64,000 nt of DNA from contig NZ_JAQQKV010000005.1 in the NCBI RefSeq assembly GCF_028550435.1, positions 1-64,000 on the forward strand, given 5' to 3'. Of this stretch, positions 16,343 through 27,582 are shown in pieces. Both the position numbers and the translations under genes were made by a program. The notes below the pieces were generated by a model that was not told the DNA's origin, did not search any database, and saw only the letters and a list, made by a program, of their open reading frames with translations. The first letter of the stretch is position 1. Each line of letters opens with the position of its first letter. This DNA comes from Asticcacaulis machinosus (GTDB taxonomy: Bacteria; Pseudomonadota; Alphaproteobacteria; Caulobacterales; Caulobacteraceae).

Positions 16343-18886
16343 TTACTTATAAAAGCTGTTGAAGACGAACTTATAGGTATTATGGGTCTGCCCACGCCAT
16401 TGGGGCTCAAAGCCATACAGCAGGATCTTGCCCTTACCATATTCGACCTCAAGGGCTGCGGCTTTACCCTGAATGGTCTCAGGGCCGTGGATCACACCGG
16501 AGCGCAGCGGGCTTGAATCCTTGGCGTAAGAGGCCAGCACCTTACCCTTAAAGCCGTCCTTGACCTCAAAGGCCGGGCCGCCCTGGAACATGATGATCGG
16601 CTTGGCCGACAGACCGGCTGTAGCCTCAGACGCCTCACCCAGTTCGACCTCAAGCAGGGCCCCGGCACAGAAGAAGACTTCGGGCTTCACCCCTTTCAGG
16701 ACATTGGTCACCGGCAGGTCGAACAGTTCGATGATAGCATCGGAGGTATTGTTCATGACCACCAGCGTGCCGCCTTCCGAGACGAAGCTTTTCAGAGCTT
16801 CGGCCCCTTCGTCACCGATACCACCGGCATATTCGGCCGGTGTATCTTCGGAGCTAAGGCCCTCTTTCATGGATTTCAGGGCGCCGGAGCGACGGCCACC
16901 CATATCCGGCAGAATGATGGTGTCATACTTGCCGTCCAGAGCCCCAGCCTTGATGTCGCCATTATAAAGGCTGGTCAGGCCGTAATTATATTGCTCCAGA
17001 ACCCAGCGCGTCCAGCCTTCGTCCATGTTGGATCCCCACGGACGATACATGCCGATACGGGCCGGTTTAATCGACTCAGTACCCGTACCAAAGGCCGCCG
17101 TCGTCACCGCCAGCTTATGCTTTGACGCTATGGTCTGCATGGCCGCAGGCTTCAGGCCGGTAACAACGAAATCGCCCGTCTCCTTAGCCACCGACAGCTT
17201 ACCGCCAGCCTTGATAACATCATTGGTCGCGGCATAGGAGGCGTTGACCTTACGGCTTAAGGTATAACGGCTGCCCTTACCCGTGATCTTGCCGTCCGGC
17301 GCCGATGCCTTGGAGACAACCGCCAACTGAGCGCGCGCGGCCTCACCGACCGGTGCCTGAACGGCTTCGGCGGTCACCCCCATCTGAAGCGGCAGGGTCC
17401 AGCCCGTCGTGTCGTACGGCAGATCAGCCGCAGACCCCTCACCCGCAAGAACCGCATCCGGATATTTCTGAACGCCCAGCAGTTCCGGAATAAGGCCGGA
17501 GAACGGCTGATCGGTTAGCAGCACGAACGAACCCGCCGGATAAACCTTACCGCCCAGAGTAATTTCCGATTTCGCCTGATGAACCTCGACGCCCAGATCA
17601 ATGAACTTTTGCGTCAGTTCGGCAGCTTCACCCATATCGGTCTGACCAGCCGGAATGACATAGCCGTGCAACCCTTCGGACGGGAATTTTTTGATATTGT
17701 CGCGCCCGGCCTGATAACGGTTATAGAGCAGAACCTCTTTATAGCGCACGCCGGTGTCAAGTACCGACATCGATGCGGTCATCATGTAGTCGACCGAGTC
17801 CTTCAGGCGCCACAGGCCGCCCTTCCAGGGGTTCGGATACATGATGAGGGCCTTTTGATCCTGATAGTTTTTCGGGAAATCTTTGGGATCATAGACCTTA
17901 GGCGTCGCGGAATCGTGGGCGACCTCGGTAAAGAACGAGATCGTATTGCGGAAGACATGAGTGTAGTCGAGGAAACCGGCATACCAGTTATCAAACCGTG
18001 CCTGTGCGATCGCGCCCGGCTTTTGCTCATACTCAAAGCGGGTCATCATGTTGGTGCCGATAGCGCTGGTCCAGATCCGCATATAGGGGCTGATATTCGA
18101 CGATACCGGATCGGCAAACGGCGGCATCCAGATACGGGCGGGCATGGGCGCGGTCTGATGCTGCGAGTACCAGATGACCGGATCATAGTCGCGTGCGGCT
18201 TTGGTGGCGACGCGGCTTTCCTTCATATTCAGCATGTAGCCGTCACGGTTGTTATCGTGGCCGACATATTCCTGATAAAGATAGGGCATGCGGCTGGTTT
18301 CATACTTGGTGCCGAGGTTCTTGCGATACCAGTCAACCACCATGTCCTGACCGTCGGGGTTGAGCGTCGGCCACAGCACCAGAATGACGTTTTCAAGAAT
18401 AGCCTGAACTTCAGGATCGTTCGGAGACGACAAAAGCTTATGGGCCAGAGCCAGCGGCAACTGGTGATCCGCCACTTCCGAGGCGTGCATGCCGCCGTCG
18501 ATATGAATGATGATCTTGCCTTCCTTCGCCAACGCCTTGGCCTGCTCATCGGTCAGTCCTTTGGCAGCACTCAGCTTTTTAGAGATGGCGATATAGTGAT
18601 CAAGCTTGGCAAGGTTTTGCGGCGATGAGATCACCGCATACTGCATCACGCGACCTTGCGTCGACTTACCCGCCTCAACCATTTTGATCTTGTCAGAGCT
18701 GGCGGCCAGCGCTTTGAAATATTTGATCGAGTCCTGATAGTTGGCGAGTTTGTAATCATCGCCGGGCGTAAAGCCGATTACTGAGGCGGCGGTCGGCACG
18801 TCTGCCAGCGCTATAGGGGCCGTAGCCAGTGCCAGAATCGAGGCAGCCAGCATCGCATAGGTTTTGAGTTTAACCCGCTGTAACAT
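16343..18886 (-). CDS. Secreted M14-family zinc carboxypeptidase
   Basis: An 847-residue protein with a signal peptide (cleavage near IALAD). The M14 zinc motif is HASE (His134, Glu137), with NPDGQ at 176-180, HDNNRDG at 210-216 and a third-ligand candidate His243 in SQHQ; SFFTEVAHDS may hold the catalytic Glu. A long C-terminal half (about 380-847) contains a Rossmann-like or GATase-like segment (LPDMGGRRSG, GGTLVVMNN). The size fits the large periplasmic M14 proteins of Bacteroidetes and Caulobacterales. AGGA lies nine bases before the ATG. It follows a TonB receptor gene in one operon, so it probably trims imported peptides; the HutC-like operator upstream suggests histidine-containing peptides. 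Confidence 0.85.
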   Translation of the reverse strand: MLQRVKLKTYAMLAASILALATAPIALADVPTAASVIGFTPGDDYKLANYQDSIKYFKALAASSDKIKMVEAGKSTQGRVMQYAVISSPQNLAKLDHYIAISKKLSAAKGLTDEQAKALAKEGKIIIHIDGGMHASEVADHQLPLALAHKLLSSPNDPEVQAILENVILVLWPTLNPDGQDMVVDWYRKNLGTKYETSRMPYLYQEYVGHDNNRDGYMLNMKESRVATKAARDYDPVIWYSQHQTAPMPARIWMPPFADPVSSNISPYMRIWTSAIGTNMMTRFEYEQKPGAIAQARFDNWYAGFLDYTHVFRNTISFFTEVAHDSATPKVYDPKDFPKNYQDQKALIMYPNPWKGGLWRLKDSVDYMMTASMSVLDTGVRYKEVLLYNRYQAGRDNIKKFPSEGLHGYVIPAGQTDMGEAAELTQKFIDLGVEVHQAKSEITLGGKVYPAGSFVLLTDQPFSGLIPELLGVQKYPDAVLAGEGSAADLPYDTTGWTLPLQMGVTAEAVQAPVGEAARAQLAVVSKASAPDGKITGKGSRYTLSRKVNASYAATNDVIKAGGKLSVAKETGDFVVTGLKPAAMQTIASKHKLAVTTAAFGTGTESIKPARIGMYRPWGSNMDEGWTRWVLEQYNYGLTSLYNGDIKAGALDGKYDTIILPDMGGRRSGALKSMKEGLSSEDTPAEYAGGIGDEGAEALKSFVSEGGTLVVMNNTSDAIIELFDLPVTNVLKGVKPEVFFCAGALLEVELGEASEATAGLSAKPIIMFQGGPAFEVKDGFKGKVLASYAKDSSPLRSGVIHGPETIQGKAAALEVEYGKGKILLYGFEPQWRGQTHNTYKFVFNSFYK

Positions 18887-18916
18887 TACACATATTCCTC
18901 ATAATTTTTTATAAAA

Positions 18917-18944
18917 GGCCCGCAAGACATGAACCTCGCGGGCC
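18917..18944 (-). terminator. Intercistronic terminator between TonB receptor and M14 genes
   Basis: A perfect seven-base stem (GGCCCGC at 18917-18923 with 18938-18944) is followed on the minus transcript by UUUU. It ends the receptor message about 11 bases after its stop codon and would reduce expression of the peptidase gene. Confidence 0.7.
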
Positions 18945-18954
18945 GCACTCAGGA

Positions 18955-21267
18955 TCAGAACTTCTTGGTCAGGCTGACACCAACCGTACGCGGCAGAGCC
19001 GAGACTGCCGAGCCACCGACCGGAGTGGTCGAGGAATTGGTCAGGCGGGTGATGGCGACATGGTCGAACAGGTTATGGACAAACACCGACGCTTCCCAGT
19101 TACCGTCCAGCGGGCTGAAACCGGCGCGCAGGTTAGCCAGCGTATAGGCCGGGTTCTTCATGCGGTAGACATTGGCCACTGACAGCTCCGAGTAGGAAAT
19201 GCCGACATAGTTGACATCACCACGGATAAAGCCCTTAAGCGAAGCCGTGAGTGGGCGGCTATAGTCGGCCGAGATCGCGCCCTTATTCTTAGGAATGAAG
19301 GTGATGCGGTCCCCCTTACGACCGGCCGCCGTCACGTAGGAATTGATCTGGTCTTCGGTCAGTTGGGCGTCGTTGTAGCTGTAGTTACCGCTGATGGTCA
19401 GACCGGGCAGAGGCGTCCAGGTTGATTCCAGCTCAAAGCCCTTAACCTCAGCCGCACCCGCATTGGAGATGAAGCTGAACGCGCCGTTGGGGGTACGGCC
19501 CGACACCTGCATGTTCTCCCACTTGACGGTGTAGAGTGCGGCGTTGACATAAAGGGTGCGATCAAACCAGCCCGTCTTGATACCGGCTTCATAGTTGGTC
19601 AGACTGTCGGACTCATAGGGAATGAGCGCATCCGGCAAGCCAAAGGTCTGGTTGACGCCGCCCGGACGATAGCCTTCGGCTACGTTGACATAGGCCATGA
19701 TGTCGTCATTGAACTCATAGCTGGCATTGAACTTCAGCAGCGTGCCGTCTTCCTTGGTGCGGCGCACGTAGTACGGACGGTAGTTAGCCCCGATCAGATC
19801 CCACGGAATATCGGTTTCACCACCCACGGATTTTTCATACTCAAAGTAACGGCCGCCCAGAGTGAGTTTAAACTTATCGGTCACGTCATAATTGACTTCA
19901 CCGAAGATGGCCTTCTGCTCCAGATGGTCATCGACATAGCGGTGATAGATGAACTTGATCGGCTTGATCAGCTCGCCGGTGGCTTCATCGGCCAGAACGT
20001 CGGAACCAACCGTGTCCTGATCGCGGTTTTCGTAATAGACGCCGGCTGTGAAATTGATCGGCCCGGAATAGTTGGAGCTGACGCGGATTTCATTGGTCCA
20101 GTTGCGCACTTCGTCCGGATAGTAGATCGCGGCCGGATAGTAGGAGTTCACATAGGCCAGATAGTCGGTGTATTGCTGGGTGCCCGCCACGCAGGTCACG
20201 CCCAGATAGGCCGAGCAACGCGCCGGTGTGCGGTAGCTGGCCACATAGGTGGTGTCATCCGCCGCATAGATCGATTTAGCCACGAAATAGCTGGATGAGC
20301 CGGTGATGGTGTAGTCGCCGATATCCCAGTTTGCCGACAGCGAATAGACCTTGGTGTCTTCTTCGTAAGGCAGCAGCAGCTTTGATTCCTGCACATAGTC
20401 GCCGTAGGCCGGGTTCCAGTTGTTATTCGACACGGCATCCGTGCTCTGAACAAAGGCGGCGGCATCGATGGTCAGGTTATCGAGCGGGGTATAGCGCAGC
20501 AGCAGGCGCCCGCCCTTGGTGCTGCTTTTGTTGATATCCTCGCGGTCGAGGTAACGGTTGTCGATCCAGCCGCCCTGCTCACGCTCATACATAACGACGC
20601 GGGCCGCCAGCTTGTCCTCGATCAGCGGCACGTTAACCATAGCCGACAACTGGTGATTGGCCTTGCCGCCGTCGACGCTGGAGTAATTGCCGGAGACAAA
20701 GCCTTCATAGACCTGACGCGGCTTTTTCATAATGATGCGAACCGCACCACCCATGGCCGAACCGCCGTACATGGTGCCTTGCGGGCCGCGCAGAACTTCG
20801 ATGCGCTCAACGTCGGTCGCCGTAGTGTCCGGGTTCCGGCCACCAGCATCAGACGACACGCCGACCGAACCAGTAATCGGGGCTTCGTCATAGAACACCC
20901 CCACCAGAGCCTCGCCCGTGCCCTGAATCCCGCGCAAGGATATCCGGCCGCGGCCGGGGCCGTCATCGGAAACTTTCAGCGACGGCACGAACTTGACATA
21001 TTCGTCCATGGTCATGGCGCCGACCTTGGCAAGGGTGTCGCCGGTGACCGCCGAAATCGCGATCGGGGTTTTTTGAAGCTTGGTATTACGCTTGGTGGCC
21101 GTAACCACCACTTCGGCGACCGGCTCATCGGCAGCGGGCGCATCCGCCGGGTCGGCGGCCTCATTGGCATAGGCAAAACCTGCTACCGCCATCATCGATG
21201 TGGTCAGCAGGGCCAGCCGCAGGGAGCGGGTGCGCAAACCATGAAACGTCTTAGTATTGATAGCCAT
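18955..21267 (-). CDS. TonB-dependent receptor of the HutC-linked operon
   Basis: A 770-residue outer-membrane receptor. It has a signal sequence ending near GFAYAN, a TonB-box-like EVVVTATKRN, a plug with VERIEVLRGPQGTMYGGSA, and a barrel ending in LTKKF. The start at 21267 has AGGGGA seven bases upstream; the upstream GTG at 21297 does not. The promoter region carries a perfect 14-base palindrome (21334-21347) like those before the hut operons, and an M14 carboxypeptidase follows. The likely cargo is a peptide or other histidine source, but the receptor class does not define ligand. Confidence 0.9.
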   Translation of the reverse strand: MAINTKTFHGLRTRSLRLALLTTSMMAVAGFAYANEAADPADAPAADEPVAEVVVTATKRNTKLQKTPIAISAVTGDTLAKVGAMTMDEYVKFVPSLKVSDDGPGRGRISLRGIQGTGEALVGVFYDEAPITGSVGVSSDAGGRNPDTTATDVERIEVLRGPQGTMYGGSAMGGAVRIIMKKPRQVYEGFVSGNYSSVDGGKANHQLSAMVNVPLIEDKLAARVVMYEREQGGWIDNRYLDREDINKSSTKGGRLLLRYTPLDNLTIDAAAFVQSTDAVSNNNWNPAYGDYVQESKLLLPYEEDTKVYSLSANWDIGDYTITGSSSYFVAKSIYAADDTTYVASYRTPARCSAYLGVTCVAGTQQYTDYLAYVNSYYPAAIYYPDEVRNWTNEIRVSSNYSGPINFTAGVYYENRDQDTVGSDVLADEATGELIKPIKFIYHRYVDDHLEQKAIFGEVNYDVTDKFKLTLGGRYFEYEKSVGGETDIPWDLIGANYRPYYVRRTKEDGTLLKFNASYEFNDDIMAYVNVAEGYRPGGVNQTFGLPDALIPYESDSLTNYEAGIKTGWFDRTLYVNAALYTVKWENMQVSGRTPNGAFSFISNAGAAEVKGFELESTWTPLPGLTISGNYSYNDAQLTEDQINSYVTAAGRKGDRITFIPKNKGAISADYSRPLTASLKGFIRGDVNYVGISYSELSVANVYRMKNPAYTLANLRAGFSPLDGNWEASVFVHNLFDHVAITRLTNSSTTPVGGSAVSALPRTVGVSLTKKF

Positions 21268-21333
21268 CTGAATATCCCCTTTCAGACTTCTCACCACCGC
21301 GCCCTGATCGACGGATCAGACAGTGTGAGAAAT

Positions 21334-21347
21334 TATGTCTAGACATA
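21334..21347. promoter_or_regulatory. HutC-type operator, 14-bp perfect palindrome
   Basis: TATGTCTAGACATA is fully self-complementary and lies 67 bases before the receptor ATG. Its 12-base core differs by one base from each of the two sites in the hutI/hutF divergent region, which makes a shared HutC-type repressor likely. Confidence 0.65.
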
Positions 21348-21680
21348 TTCACAACGACATTCAGATATCGTCAACTGTTTTTACGCACCTGCGAAGCCGT
21401 ATCCGCCGTAACAAATATTCTTTATTATGTATACGGAAGTTAGATTAAATTATTTATTTTCAATTCATTATTATGCAGGTCATTTTATGCAATAACGCAA
21501 TATTTTACTTTTTTACATTTACGTGAACTGTAATTATCACGCATCGCAACAATTCATTACACATAAGTGAAATTCATCGTCGTATTTTTTTCACAATGCG
21601 GAACCGTGACCTCATAGCCGCTCAACCCAGAGGGTAAATAACTCAACCTGCCAACCGCCGTACGGTGAAATGTGCACTAA
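21348..21680. other. Gene-free AT-rich stretch
   Basis: No gene is seen. From about 21405 to 21600 the sequence is very AT-rich, with repeated TTATTATG-like runs, in strong contrast to the GC-rich surroundings. It may hold promoter elements for the receptor operon or be a remnant of foreign DNA. Confidence 0.5.
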
Positions 21681-21714
21681 AAAAGGGCCGCAGATCGGAA
21701 TCTGCGGCCCTTTT
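21681..21714 (-). terminator. Intrinsic terminator of the hut operon
   Basis: A perfect 15-base stem (21681-21695 with 21700-21714) with a four-base loop ends in UUUU on the minus transcript, 20 bases beyond the hutD stop. It is a textbook rho-independent terminator closing hutIHGUD. Confidence 0.9.
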
Positions 21715-21734
21715 AACGATCAGGTATAATTATT

Positions 21735-22280
21735 TCAGGTGTTCGCAATATCGATGCGGATTAACGCACTGTTACCGTTCACCGCGCCCTCAGTCGGCCA
21801 GTCATCCAGCCACACCGCGTCATAGGTTTTAAGCTTATGACTGCACACATCTGTGGCGGCAATCGCCAGCAAAACCGTCTGCCCGTCACAGGGGGTAAGT
21901 CTTACCTGTGGCGGGATGCACGTAACTAAAGCTGTAAACCGCCCCCGTCGGGTCATGACATTCAGGTCTATGACCGGCCCGTCGAGCGGTTCGCCACTTG
22001 CCGGCGCATCTCCCGCAAAGGCAAGTCCCTGCCCGACTACCAACTGATGCGCTACGCCATCCACCGTCAGACGCAACTGCCCTGAAAGCACGCTCAGATG
22101 CCGGTCGATTCCGTCAAAGGCCGAAAATGGACCTGCGGCATCGACTGTGGCCATGCTGATGCGCCAGTCGAAATCGGTCATGGACGCTTGCGGCGGCCAA
22201 ACCAGCACTTCACGCGTGACCCCGCCGCCGTTTTTCCACGGCTGAGGCACGCGTGCGCTGGCGGGCAGGAAACGGATCAC
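21735..22280 (-). CDS. hutD: HutD family protein
   Basis: A 181-residue HutD protein with the typical opening [18 protein letters not shown] and a cupin-like core ([17 protein letters not shown]). HutD is not an enzyme of the pathway; in Pseudomonas it is proposed to limit the level of hut expression by binding a pathway intermediate. It overlaps hutU by ATGA and is the last gene before the terminator. Confidence 0.88.
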   Translation of the reverse strand: MIRFLPASARVPQPWKNGGGVTREVLVWPPQASMTDFDWRISMATVDAAGPFSAFDGIDRHLSVLSGQLRLTVDGVAHQLVVGQGLAFAGDAPASGEPLDGPVIDLNVMTRRGRFTALVTCIPPQVRLTPCDGQTVLLAIAATDVCSHKLKTYDAVWLDDWPTEGAVNGNSALIRIDIANT

Positions 22281-23956
22281 CCCAATATACCCGGCAAATC
22301 CAGCCCCTTCTCACGGGCGCAGTCGAGTGCGATATCATAGCACGCATCGGCATGGCGCATAACGCCGGTTGCCGGATCATTCCATAGCACACGCCCCAGA
22401 CGCTCAGCCGCGTCGTCTGTACCGTCAGCGACGATGACCATGCCCGAATGTTGCGAATAACCCATGCCGACCCCACCGCCGTGATGCAGCGACACCCAGG
22501 TTGCCCCGGACGCCGTATTCAGCAACGCATTGAGCAGCGGCCAGTCGGATACGGCATCCGATCCGTCCTTCATGGCCTCGGTCTCACGGTTTGGCGACGC
22601 GACCGAGCCCGAATCGAGGTGATCACGGCCAATCACGACCGGCGCCTTCAGTTCACCATTTTTGACCATCTCATTGAAGGCCAGCCCAAGCCGATGGCGA
22701 TCGCCCAGCCCCACCCAGCAAATCCGCGCCGGCAGGCCCTGAAACTTGATCTTTTCGCGTGCCATGTCGAGCCAGTTATGCAGATGGGCATTATCCGGCA
22801 GCAGTTCCTTAACCTTGGCGTCGGTTTTATAGATGTCTTCGGGGTCGCCCGACAGCGCCACCCAGCGGAACGGCCCGACCCCGCGGCAGAACAGCGGCCG
22901 GATATAGGCCGGCACAAACCCAGGAAAATCAAAGGCATTATCGACGCCTTCATCCTTAGCGACCTGACGGATATTGTTGCCGTAATCGGTCGTCGGCACC
23001 CCGGCCTTGGCGAAATCGAGCATGGCGCGAACATGCTGGGCCATCGAGGCCTTGGCGGCTTTGGCAACCATTTCAGGATCGGTTTCGCGCACCGTTTGCC
23101 ACTGCTCAACGCTCCAGCCCGACGGCAGGTAACCGTTGATTGGGTCATGAGCAGAGGTCTGATCGGTCAGCAAATCGGGGCGCACCCCGCGCTTAAACAG
23201 TTCCGGCAGAATGTCGGCAGCATTGCCGAGCAAGCCTACCGATATCGGGGTTTTGGCGGCACAGGACTCTTCGATCCACGCCAGCGCTTCATCAATGCTG
23301 TCGGTTGAGCGATCCAGATAACCCGTACGCAGGCGCATATCGATGCGCGACGCCTGACACTCGATCGCCAGACACGACGCCCCCGCCATGACCGCCGCCA
23401 GAGGCTGGGCTCCGCCCATGCCGCCAAGCCCTGCGGTCAGAAGCCACTTGCCTGCAAGCGAGCCGTTATAATGCTGACGACCCATTTCGACAAAGGTCTC
23501 ATAGGTGCCCTGAACGATGCCTTGCGTGCCGATATAGATCCATGATCCGGCCGTCATCTGGCCGTACATCATCAGGCCCTTTTTATCGAGTTCGTTGAAG
23601 TGCTCCCAGTTCGCCCATTTCGGCACCAGATTGGAGTTGGCAATCAGCACCCGCGGCGCATTGGCATGGGTTTGGAACACGCCAACCGGCTTACCTGATT
23701 GCACCAGCAGAGTCTGATCGTCCTCAAGACGCTTCAGAGTCTCAACGATCTTATCGTAAGCGTCCCAATCGCGGGCTGCACGACCGATACCGCCGTAAAC
23801 CACCAGGTCTTCGGGGCGCTCAGCCACATCAGGATGCAGATTGTTCATCAGCATCCGTAACGGTGCTTCGGTCAGCCAGCTTTTGGCGGAAAGTTCGGTG
23901 CCGGTCGCGGGTTTAATAACGCGAACATTGCCCGGAAATGTAGGGTGCGAGTTCAT
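22277..23956 (-). CDS. hutU: Urocanate hydratase (urocanase)
   Basis: A 559-residue urocanase, the expected length. It has the N-terminal [20 protein letters not shown], the NAD-binding [17 protein letters not shown] region and the C-terminal [17 protein letters not shown]. It adds water to urocanate to give 4-imidazolone-5-propionate, using tightly bound NAD+, in the cytoplasm. AAGGA lies six bases before the ATG. It is nine bases after hutG and overlaps hutD. Confidence 0.97.
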   Translation of the reverse strand: MNSHPTFPGNVRVIKPATGTELSAKSWLTEAPLRMLMNNLHPDVAERPEDLVVYGGIGRAARDWDAYDKIVETLKRLEDDQTLLVQSGKPVGVFQTHANAPRVLIANSNLVPKWANWEHFNELDKKGLMMYGQMTAGSWIYIGTQGIVQGTYETFVEMGRQHYNGSLAGKWLLTAGLGGMGGAQPLAAVMAGASCLAIECQASRIDMRLRTGYLDRSTDSIDEALAWIEESCAAKTPISVGLLGNAADILPELFKRGVRPDLLTDQTSAHDPINGYLPSGWSVEQWQTVRETDPEMVAKAAKASMAQHVRAMLDFAKAGVPTTDYGNNIRQVAKDEGVDNAFDFPGFVPAYIRPLFCRGVGPFRWVALSGDPEDIYKTDAKVKELLPDNAHLHNWLDMAREKIKFQGLPARICWVGLGDRHRLGLAFNEMVKNGELKAPVVIGRDHLDSGSVASPNRETEAMKDGSDAVSDWPLLNALLNTASGATWVSLHHGGGVGMGYSQHSGMVIVADGTDDAAERLGRVLWNDPATGVMRHADACYDIALDCAREKGLDLPGILG

Positions 23957-23965
23957 GGGGAGTCC

Positions 23966-24775
23966 TTAATTACGAGCAAAGGCCAGACTGGCCGCAATGA
24001 TATGAGAAAGCTGGGTTTGCAGAGCATCGGCGCGCTCCGCTTCAAACGGCGTGGGCCAGTTACTGAAATCAACGATTGAGGGCTCATCCATATAGCCGCG
24101 GCAGGCCAGTTCCATCTGGATCGCGTGTACGCCAATCAGCGGCTGACCATAATGACGTGTGGTCCAGCCGCCCTTGAATCTGCCATTCAAAACATGACTA
24201 AAACCACTTTGTTCACAAACGCTTTTTACCGCTTCACTTAAAGCCGGATCGCAGGTGGTGTCATTATTGGTGCCGATATTGAACTGCGGCAGCTCGCCGT
24301 CAAACAGGCGTGGCACATGTGAGCGGATCGAATGGGCGTCATACAGCACGACCTTGCCATGATCGGCCTTCAGGCGGGCAATCTCAGCCGCCAGCGCCGC
24401 ATGATACGGATCGAACCATAGCGTGCGGCGATGGCTGATTTCGGTTTCATCCGGTACCCAGCCATGCCGGTACAGAGGCTCACCATCAAAGGTGGTGGTC
24501 GGACACAACTCGGTCGTCGCCTGCCCCGGATAGAGCGAAGCACCGGACGGGTCGCGGTTGACGTCAATCACCGTGCGCGACATCGTGGCACGGATAGTGG
24601 TGACACCTAAGTCGCGCACAAAGCTGTACAACTGATCGATCCACCAGTCGCAATCTTTGCGCGCCCGCCACGGATCTATCAGACGCGCTTCGATATCGGG
24701 CGGGATCTCCGTGCCGGTATGGGGAAACGCCACGATTAACGGCGCATTCCCCCGATGGATTTCAAGACCACTCAT
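23966..24775 (-). CDS. hutG: N-formylglutamate deformylase
   Basis: A 269-residue N-formylglutamate amidohydrolase (FGase family), with [12 protein letters not shown] at the start, [14 protein letters not shown], and [19 protein letters not shown] in the middle. It releases formate and glutamate from N-formylglutamate, the last step of the HutF-type pathway. Its start overlaps the hutH stop by ATGA. The presence of this enzyme together with hutF, and no formiminoglutamase, fixes the five-step route. Confidence 0.95.
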   Translation of the reverse strand: MSGLEIHRGNAPLIVAFPHTGTEIPPDIEARLIDPWRARKDCDWWIDQLYSFVRDLGVTTIRATMSRTVIDVNRDPSGASLYPGQATTELCPTTTFDGEPLYRHGWVPDETEISHRRTLWFDPYHAALAAEIARLKADHGKVVLYDAHSIRSHVPRLFDGELPQFNIGTNNDTTCDPALSEAVKSVCEQSGFSHVLNGRFKGGWTTRHYGQPLIGVHAIQMELACRGYMDEPSIVDFSNWPTPFEAERADALQTQLSHIIAASLAFARN

Positions 24776-26310
24776 GCCGCAACATCCGGCAGTTTAAGTT
24801 CGGCCACTGCGGCGATAGCCCCTGAGCGCACCAGGGTGATCGCCTTTTGCATATCGGGATGGAAATGACGATCATGATCCAGCGACGGCACGGCCCGGCG
24901 GGTCAGGTCACGCACGCGCTCCAGCGCCGCAGATGAGGTCAGGGGCGCGTGGAAATCGACGCCTTGCGCGGCCGCCAGAAGCTCAATTCCGATGACCGCA
25001 AAGGCGTTTTCGCACATCTCCATCAATCGGCGCGCCCCGTGAGCCGCCATGGAAACGTGGTCTTCCTGATTGGCTGAGGTAGGGATTGAGTCAACCGAGG
25101 CCGGATAGGCGCGTTGTTTATTTTCCGAAACAAGGGCCGCCGCCGTTACCTGCGGTATCATGAAGCCTGAGTTTAGCCCCGGACGCGGCGTCAGGAACGC
25201 GGGCAATCCCGACAGGGCCGGATCGACCAGCATAGCAATGCGCCGTTCCGACAAAGAGCCGATTTCGCACACCGCCATAGCGATCATGTCGGCGGCAAAG
25301 GCGACCGGCTCAGCGTGGAAATTACCACCTGACAGGGCCTCGTCTTCCGCCCCACCCACCCCGGTGAAGATCAGCGGATTGTCCGACACGCCATTGGCTT
25401 CGGTCAGCAAGGTCACCGCCGCCTGACGCAGGACATCGAGCACCGCCCCCATCACCTGCGGCTGGCAGCGCAGGCAGTACGGGTCCTGCACGCGCTCATC
25501 GCCTTTGAGGTGGGAAGCCCGAATGGCCGACCCGTTCATCAGTTCACGCAAGGATGACGCCGTATCGATCTGGCCCTTATGGCGGCGCAGATTGTGGATA
25601 CGCGGATCAAACGGCGCGTCCGATCCCTTGGCCGCCTCGGTCGACAATGCGCCCGTGACCAGCGCCGTCTGCATCAACACCTCGGCTTCAAACAGGCCGG
25701 CCAGAGCATTGGCGGTCGAAAACTGGGTGCCATTAAGCAGGGCCAGCCCTTCTTTCGGGCCGGGCGTGAGTGGCGATAATCCGGCCGATTGCAGAGCCTC
25801 TAACGCGGGCCACACCCCCTGCGGCGTTTCGATCTCCCCCACCCCGATCATGGTCGCGGCCATGTGTGACAAAGGCGCCAGGTCGCCGGAGGCCCCCACA
25901 CTACCCTGACACGGCACCACCGGGATCAGGTCGTGATCGAGCATGGTCTGCATCAGTTCCAGCGTCTCCGGCCGGATACCGGAGGCGCCCTGCGCCAGAC
26001 TGACCAGCTTGAGCGCCATCATCAGGCGCACCACCGATTTGGGCGACGGCGCGCCAACACCGGCGGCATGGCTGAGGATAATATTGCGCTGAAGCGTGGC
26101 CAGATCGGCATCGTCAATGCGTGTTGAGGCCAGCTTACCGAAGCCGGTATTGATGCCATAGACCGGCTCCCCCTTTGACAGGATGCGGCTAACGGCAGCG
26201 GCACTTTCGGCGACCTTCGGCAGGCAGCCCGCATTGAGCGTAAAGGCCGCGCCGCGATAAATGGCCCGCCATTGCGACAAGGGGACTTGACCGGGATTAA
26301 GCGTAATCAT
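24772..26310 (-). CDS. hutH: Histidine ammonia-lyase
   Basis: A 512-residue histidase. The MIO prosthetic group forms from Ala140-Ser141-Gly142 in [27 protein letters not shown] near residue 53 is also conserved. It converts L-histidine to urocanate and ammonia, the first step of the pathway. It overlaps hutI upstream and hutG downstream by ATGA. Confidence 0.97.
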   Translation of the reverse strand: MITLNPGQVPLSQWRAIYRGAAFTLNAGCLPKVAESAAAVSRILSKGEPVYGINTGFGKLASTRIDDADLATLQRNIILSHAAGVGAPSPKSVVRLMMALKLVSLAQGASGIRPETLELMQTMLDHDLIPVVPCQGSVGASGDLAPLSHMAATMIGVGEIETPQGVWPALEALQSAGLSPLTPGPKEGLALLNGTQFSTANALAGLFEAEVLMQTALVTGALSTEAAKGSDAPFDPRIHNLRRHKGQIDTASSLRELMNGSAIRASHLKGDERVQDPYCLRCQPQVMGAVLDVLRQAAVTLLTEANGVSDNPLIFTGVGGAEDEALSGGNFHAEPVAFAADMIAMAVCEIGSLSERRIAMLVDPALSGLPAFLTPRPGLNSGFMIPQVTAAALVSENKQRAYPASVDSIPTSANQEDHVSMAAHGARRLMEMCENAFAVIGIELLAAAQGVDFHAPLTSSAALERVRDLTRRAVPSLDHDRHFHPDMQKAITLVRSGAIAAVAELKLPDVAA

Positions 26311-27521
26311 ACCTCTACTCCATTAAAAACACGCTGATGCAGCGGGTTGAACCCGATGCGGTAAACCAGTTTTTCGGGCCGATCGACGTCCCAGATCGCC
26401 AGATCGCAGGCCTTACCGGCCTCAAGACTGCCGAGATCACGATCAAGGCCCAATGCGCGGGCGGCATTGAGCGTCACCCCCAAAAGGCACTCATCAACCG
26501 TCATCCGGAACAGGGTCGCGGCCATGTTCATGGTCAGCAACAGTGATGTCAGCGGCGATGTGCCGGGGTTATTGTCGGTAGCCAGCGCCATCGGCACGCG
26601 AGCGTCGCGCAGAGCCTGAACCGGCGGCCGTTTTGTCTCCCGCACAAAGTAAAACGCCCCCGGCAACAGGGTCGCCACTGTGCCGGATGCCTTCATGGCG
26701 GCAATGCCCGCCTCATCCAGATATTCAAGGTGATCCGCCGACAGCGCGCCATACCGTGCCGCCAGCGCCGTGCCGTTCAAATTTGATAGCTGCTCGGCAT
26801 GGAGTTTGACGCGCAAACCCTGCGCCTGTGCCGCCTGAAACACCCGTTCCGTCTGGGCGGGGCTAAACCCGATATTTTCGCAGAACACATCGACCGCATC
26901 GGCAAGCCCTTCGGCGGCCACCGCCGGAATCATCCGCTCACACACCTCGGTGATATAGTCATCTGCCCGCCCCGTAAATTCCGGCGGCAGGGCATGCGCC
27001 CCCAAAAAGGTGGTCACCACCCGCACCGGCCGATGCTGCGTCAAGGCCTTTGCGGCCCTGAGCATCTTAAGTTCGTCCGTAAGCGTCAGGCCATAGCCGG
27101 ACTTTATCTCAATCGTTGATAGCCCTTCGGCCAACAGCGCATCGAGACGCGGCAGGGCCTGGGCGATCAACTCCGCCTCACTGGCGGCACGGGTCGCCGT
27201 CATGGTGGAGACAATTCCGCCACCGGCTCTGGCGATCTCCTCATAGGACGCCCCCTCCAATCGCAACCGGAATTCGTGGGCGCGGTCGCCACCGTGAACC
27301 AGATGGGTATGCGGATCGATCAGGCCGGGCGTAATCAGCCGCCCATCAACATTGACTACGCGATCCGCCTGCACATTATCATGAGCCGCCCCTGCATAGA
27401 CGACCCGCCCGTCACGAGCCGCAATCATGCCGGGGGCCACAATTGAAAGCATGCCCTGCCCGTCCGTTATAAGCAGGCGGGCATTGGTCCATAGGCTATC
27501 GCAACTGACGATTTCGGGCAT
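26307..27521 (-). CDS. hutI: Imidazolonepropionase
   Basis: A 404-residue amidohydrolase. [20 protein letters not shown] carries the metal-binding Hx[10 protein letters not shown] a further His, and [12 protein letters not shown] the conserved Asp. It opens the imidazolone ring to N-formimidoylglutamate. It is the first gene of the minus-strand hut operon, facing hutF across a 144-base control region with two HutC-like sites. Confidence 0.96.
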   Translation of the reverse strand: MPEIVSCDSLWTNARLLITDGQGMLSIVAPGMIAARDGRVVYAGAAHDNVQADRVVNVDGRLITPGLIDPHTHLVHGGDRAHEFRLRLEGASYEEIARAGGGIVSTMTATRAASEAELIAQALPRLDALLAEGLSTIEIKSGYGLTLTDELKMLRAAKALTQHRPVRVVTTFLGAHALPPEFTGRADDYITEVCERMIPAVAAEGLADAVDVFCENIGFSPAQTERVFQAAQAQGLRVKLHAEQLSNLNGTALAARYGALSADHLEYLDEAGIAAMKASGTVATLLPGAFYFVRETKRPPVQALRDARVPMALATDNNPGTSPLTSLLLTMNMAATLFRMTVDECLLGVTLNAARALGLDRDLGSLEAGKACDLAIWDVDRPEKLVYRIGFNPLHQRVFNGVEV

Positions 27522-27562
27522 AGTGTGGGCCTGTGAATTACGGACAGAAACACGACAAAAAT

Positions 27563-27574
27563 AAGTCTAGACAT
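27563..27574. promoter_or_regulatory. HutC-type operator, hutI-proximal
   Basis: AAGTCTAGACAT matches 11 of 12 bases of the palindrome at 21335-21346. It lies 42 bases before the hutI start. Confidence 0.65.
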
Positions 27575-27582
27575 TTTTGATA

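Noticed and set aside
17579-18628. A 349-codon plus-strand open frame inside the M14 peptidase gene
   Set aside because: It is antisense to a gene with clear zinc motifs, has no ribosome site or recognisable domain, and long shadow frames are expected in GC-rich coding sequence.
22448-23308. A 286-codon plus-strand frame across hutU
   Set aside because: It is a mirror of urocanase coding sequence with no independent support.
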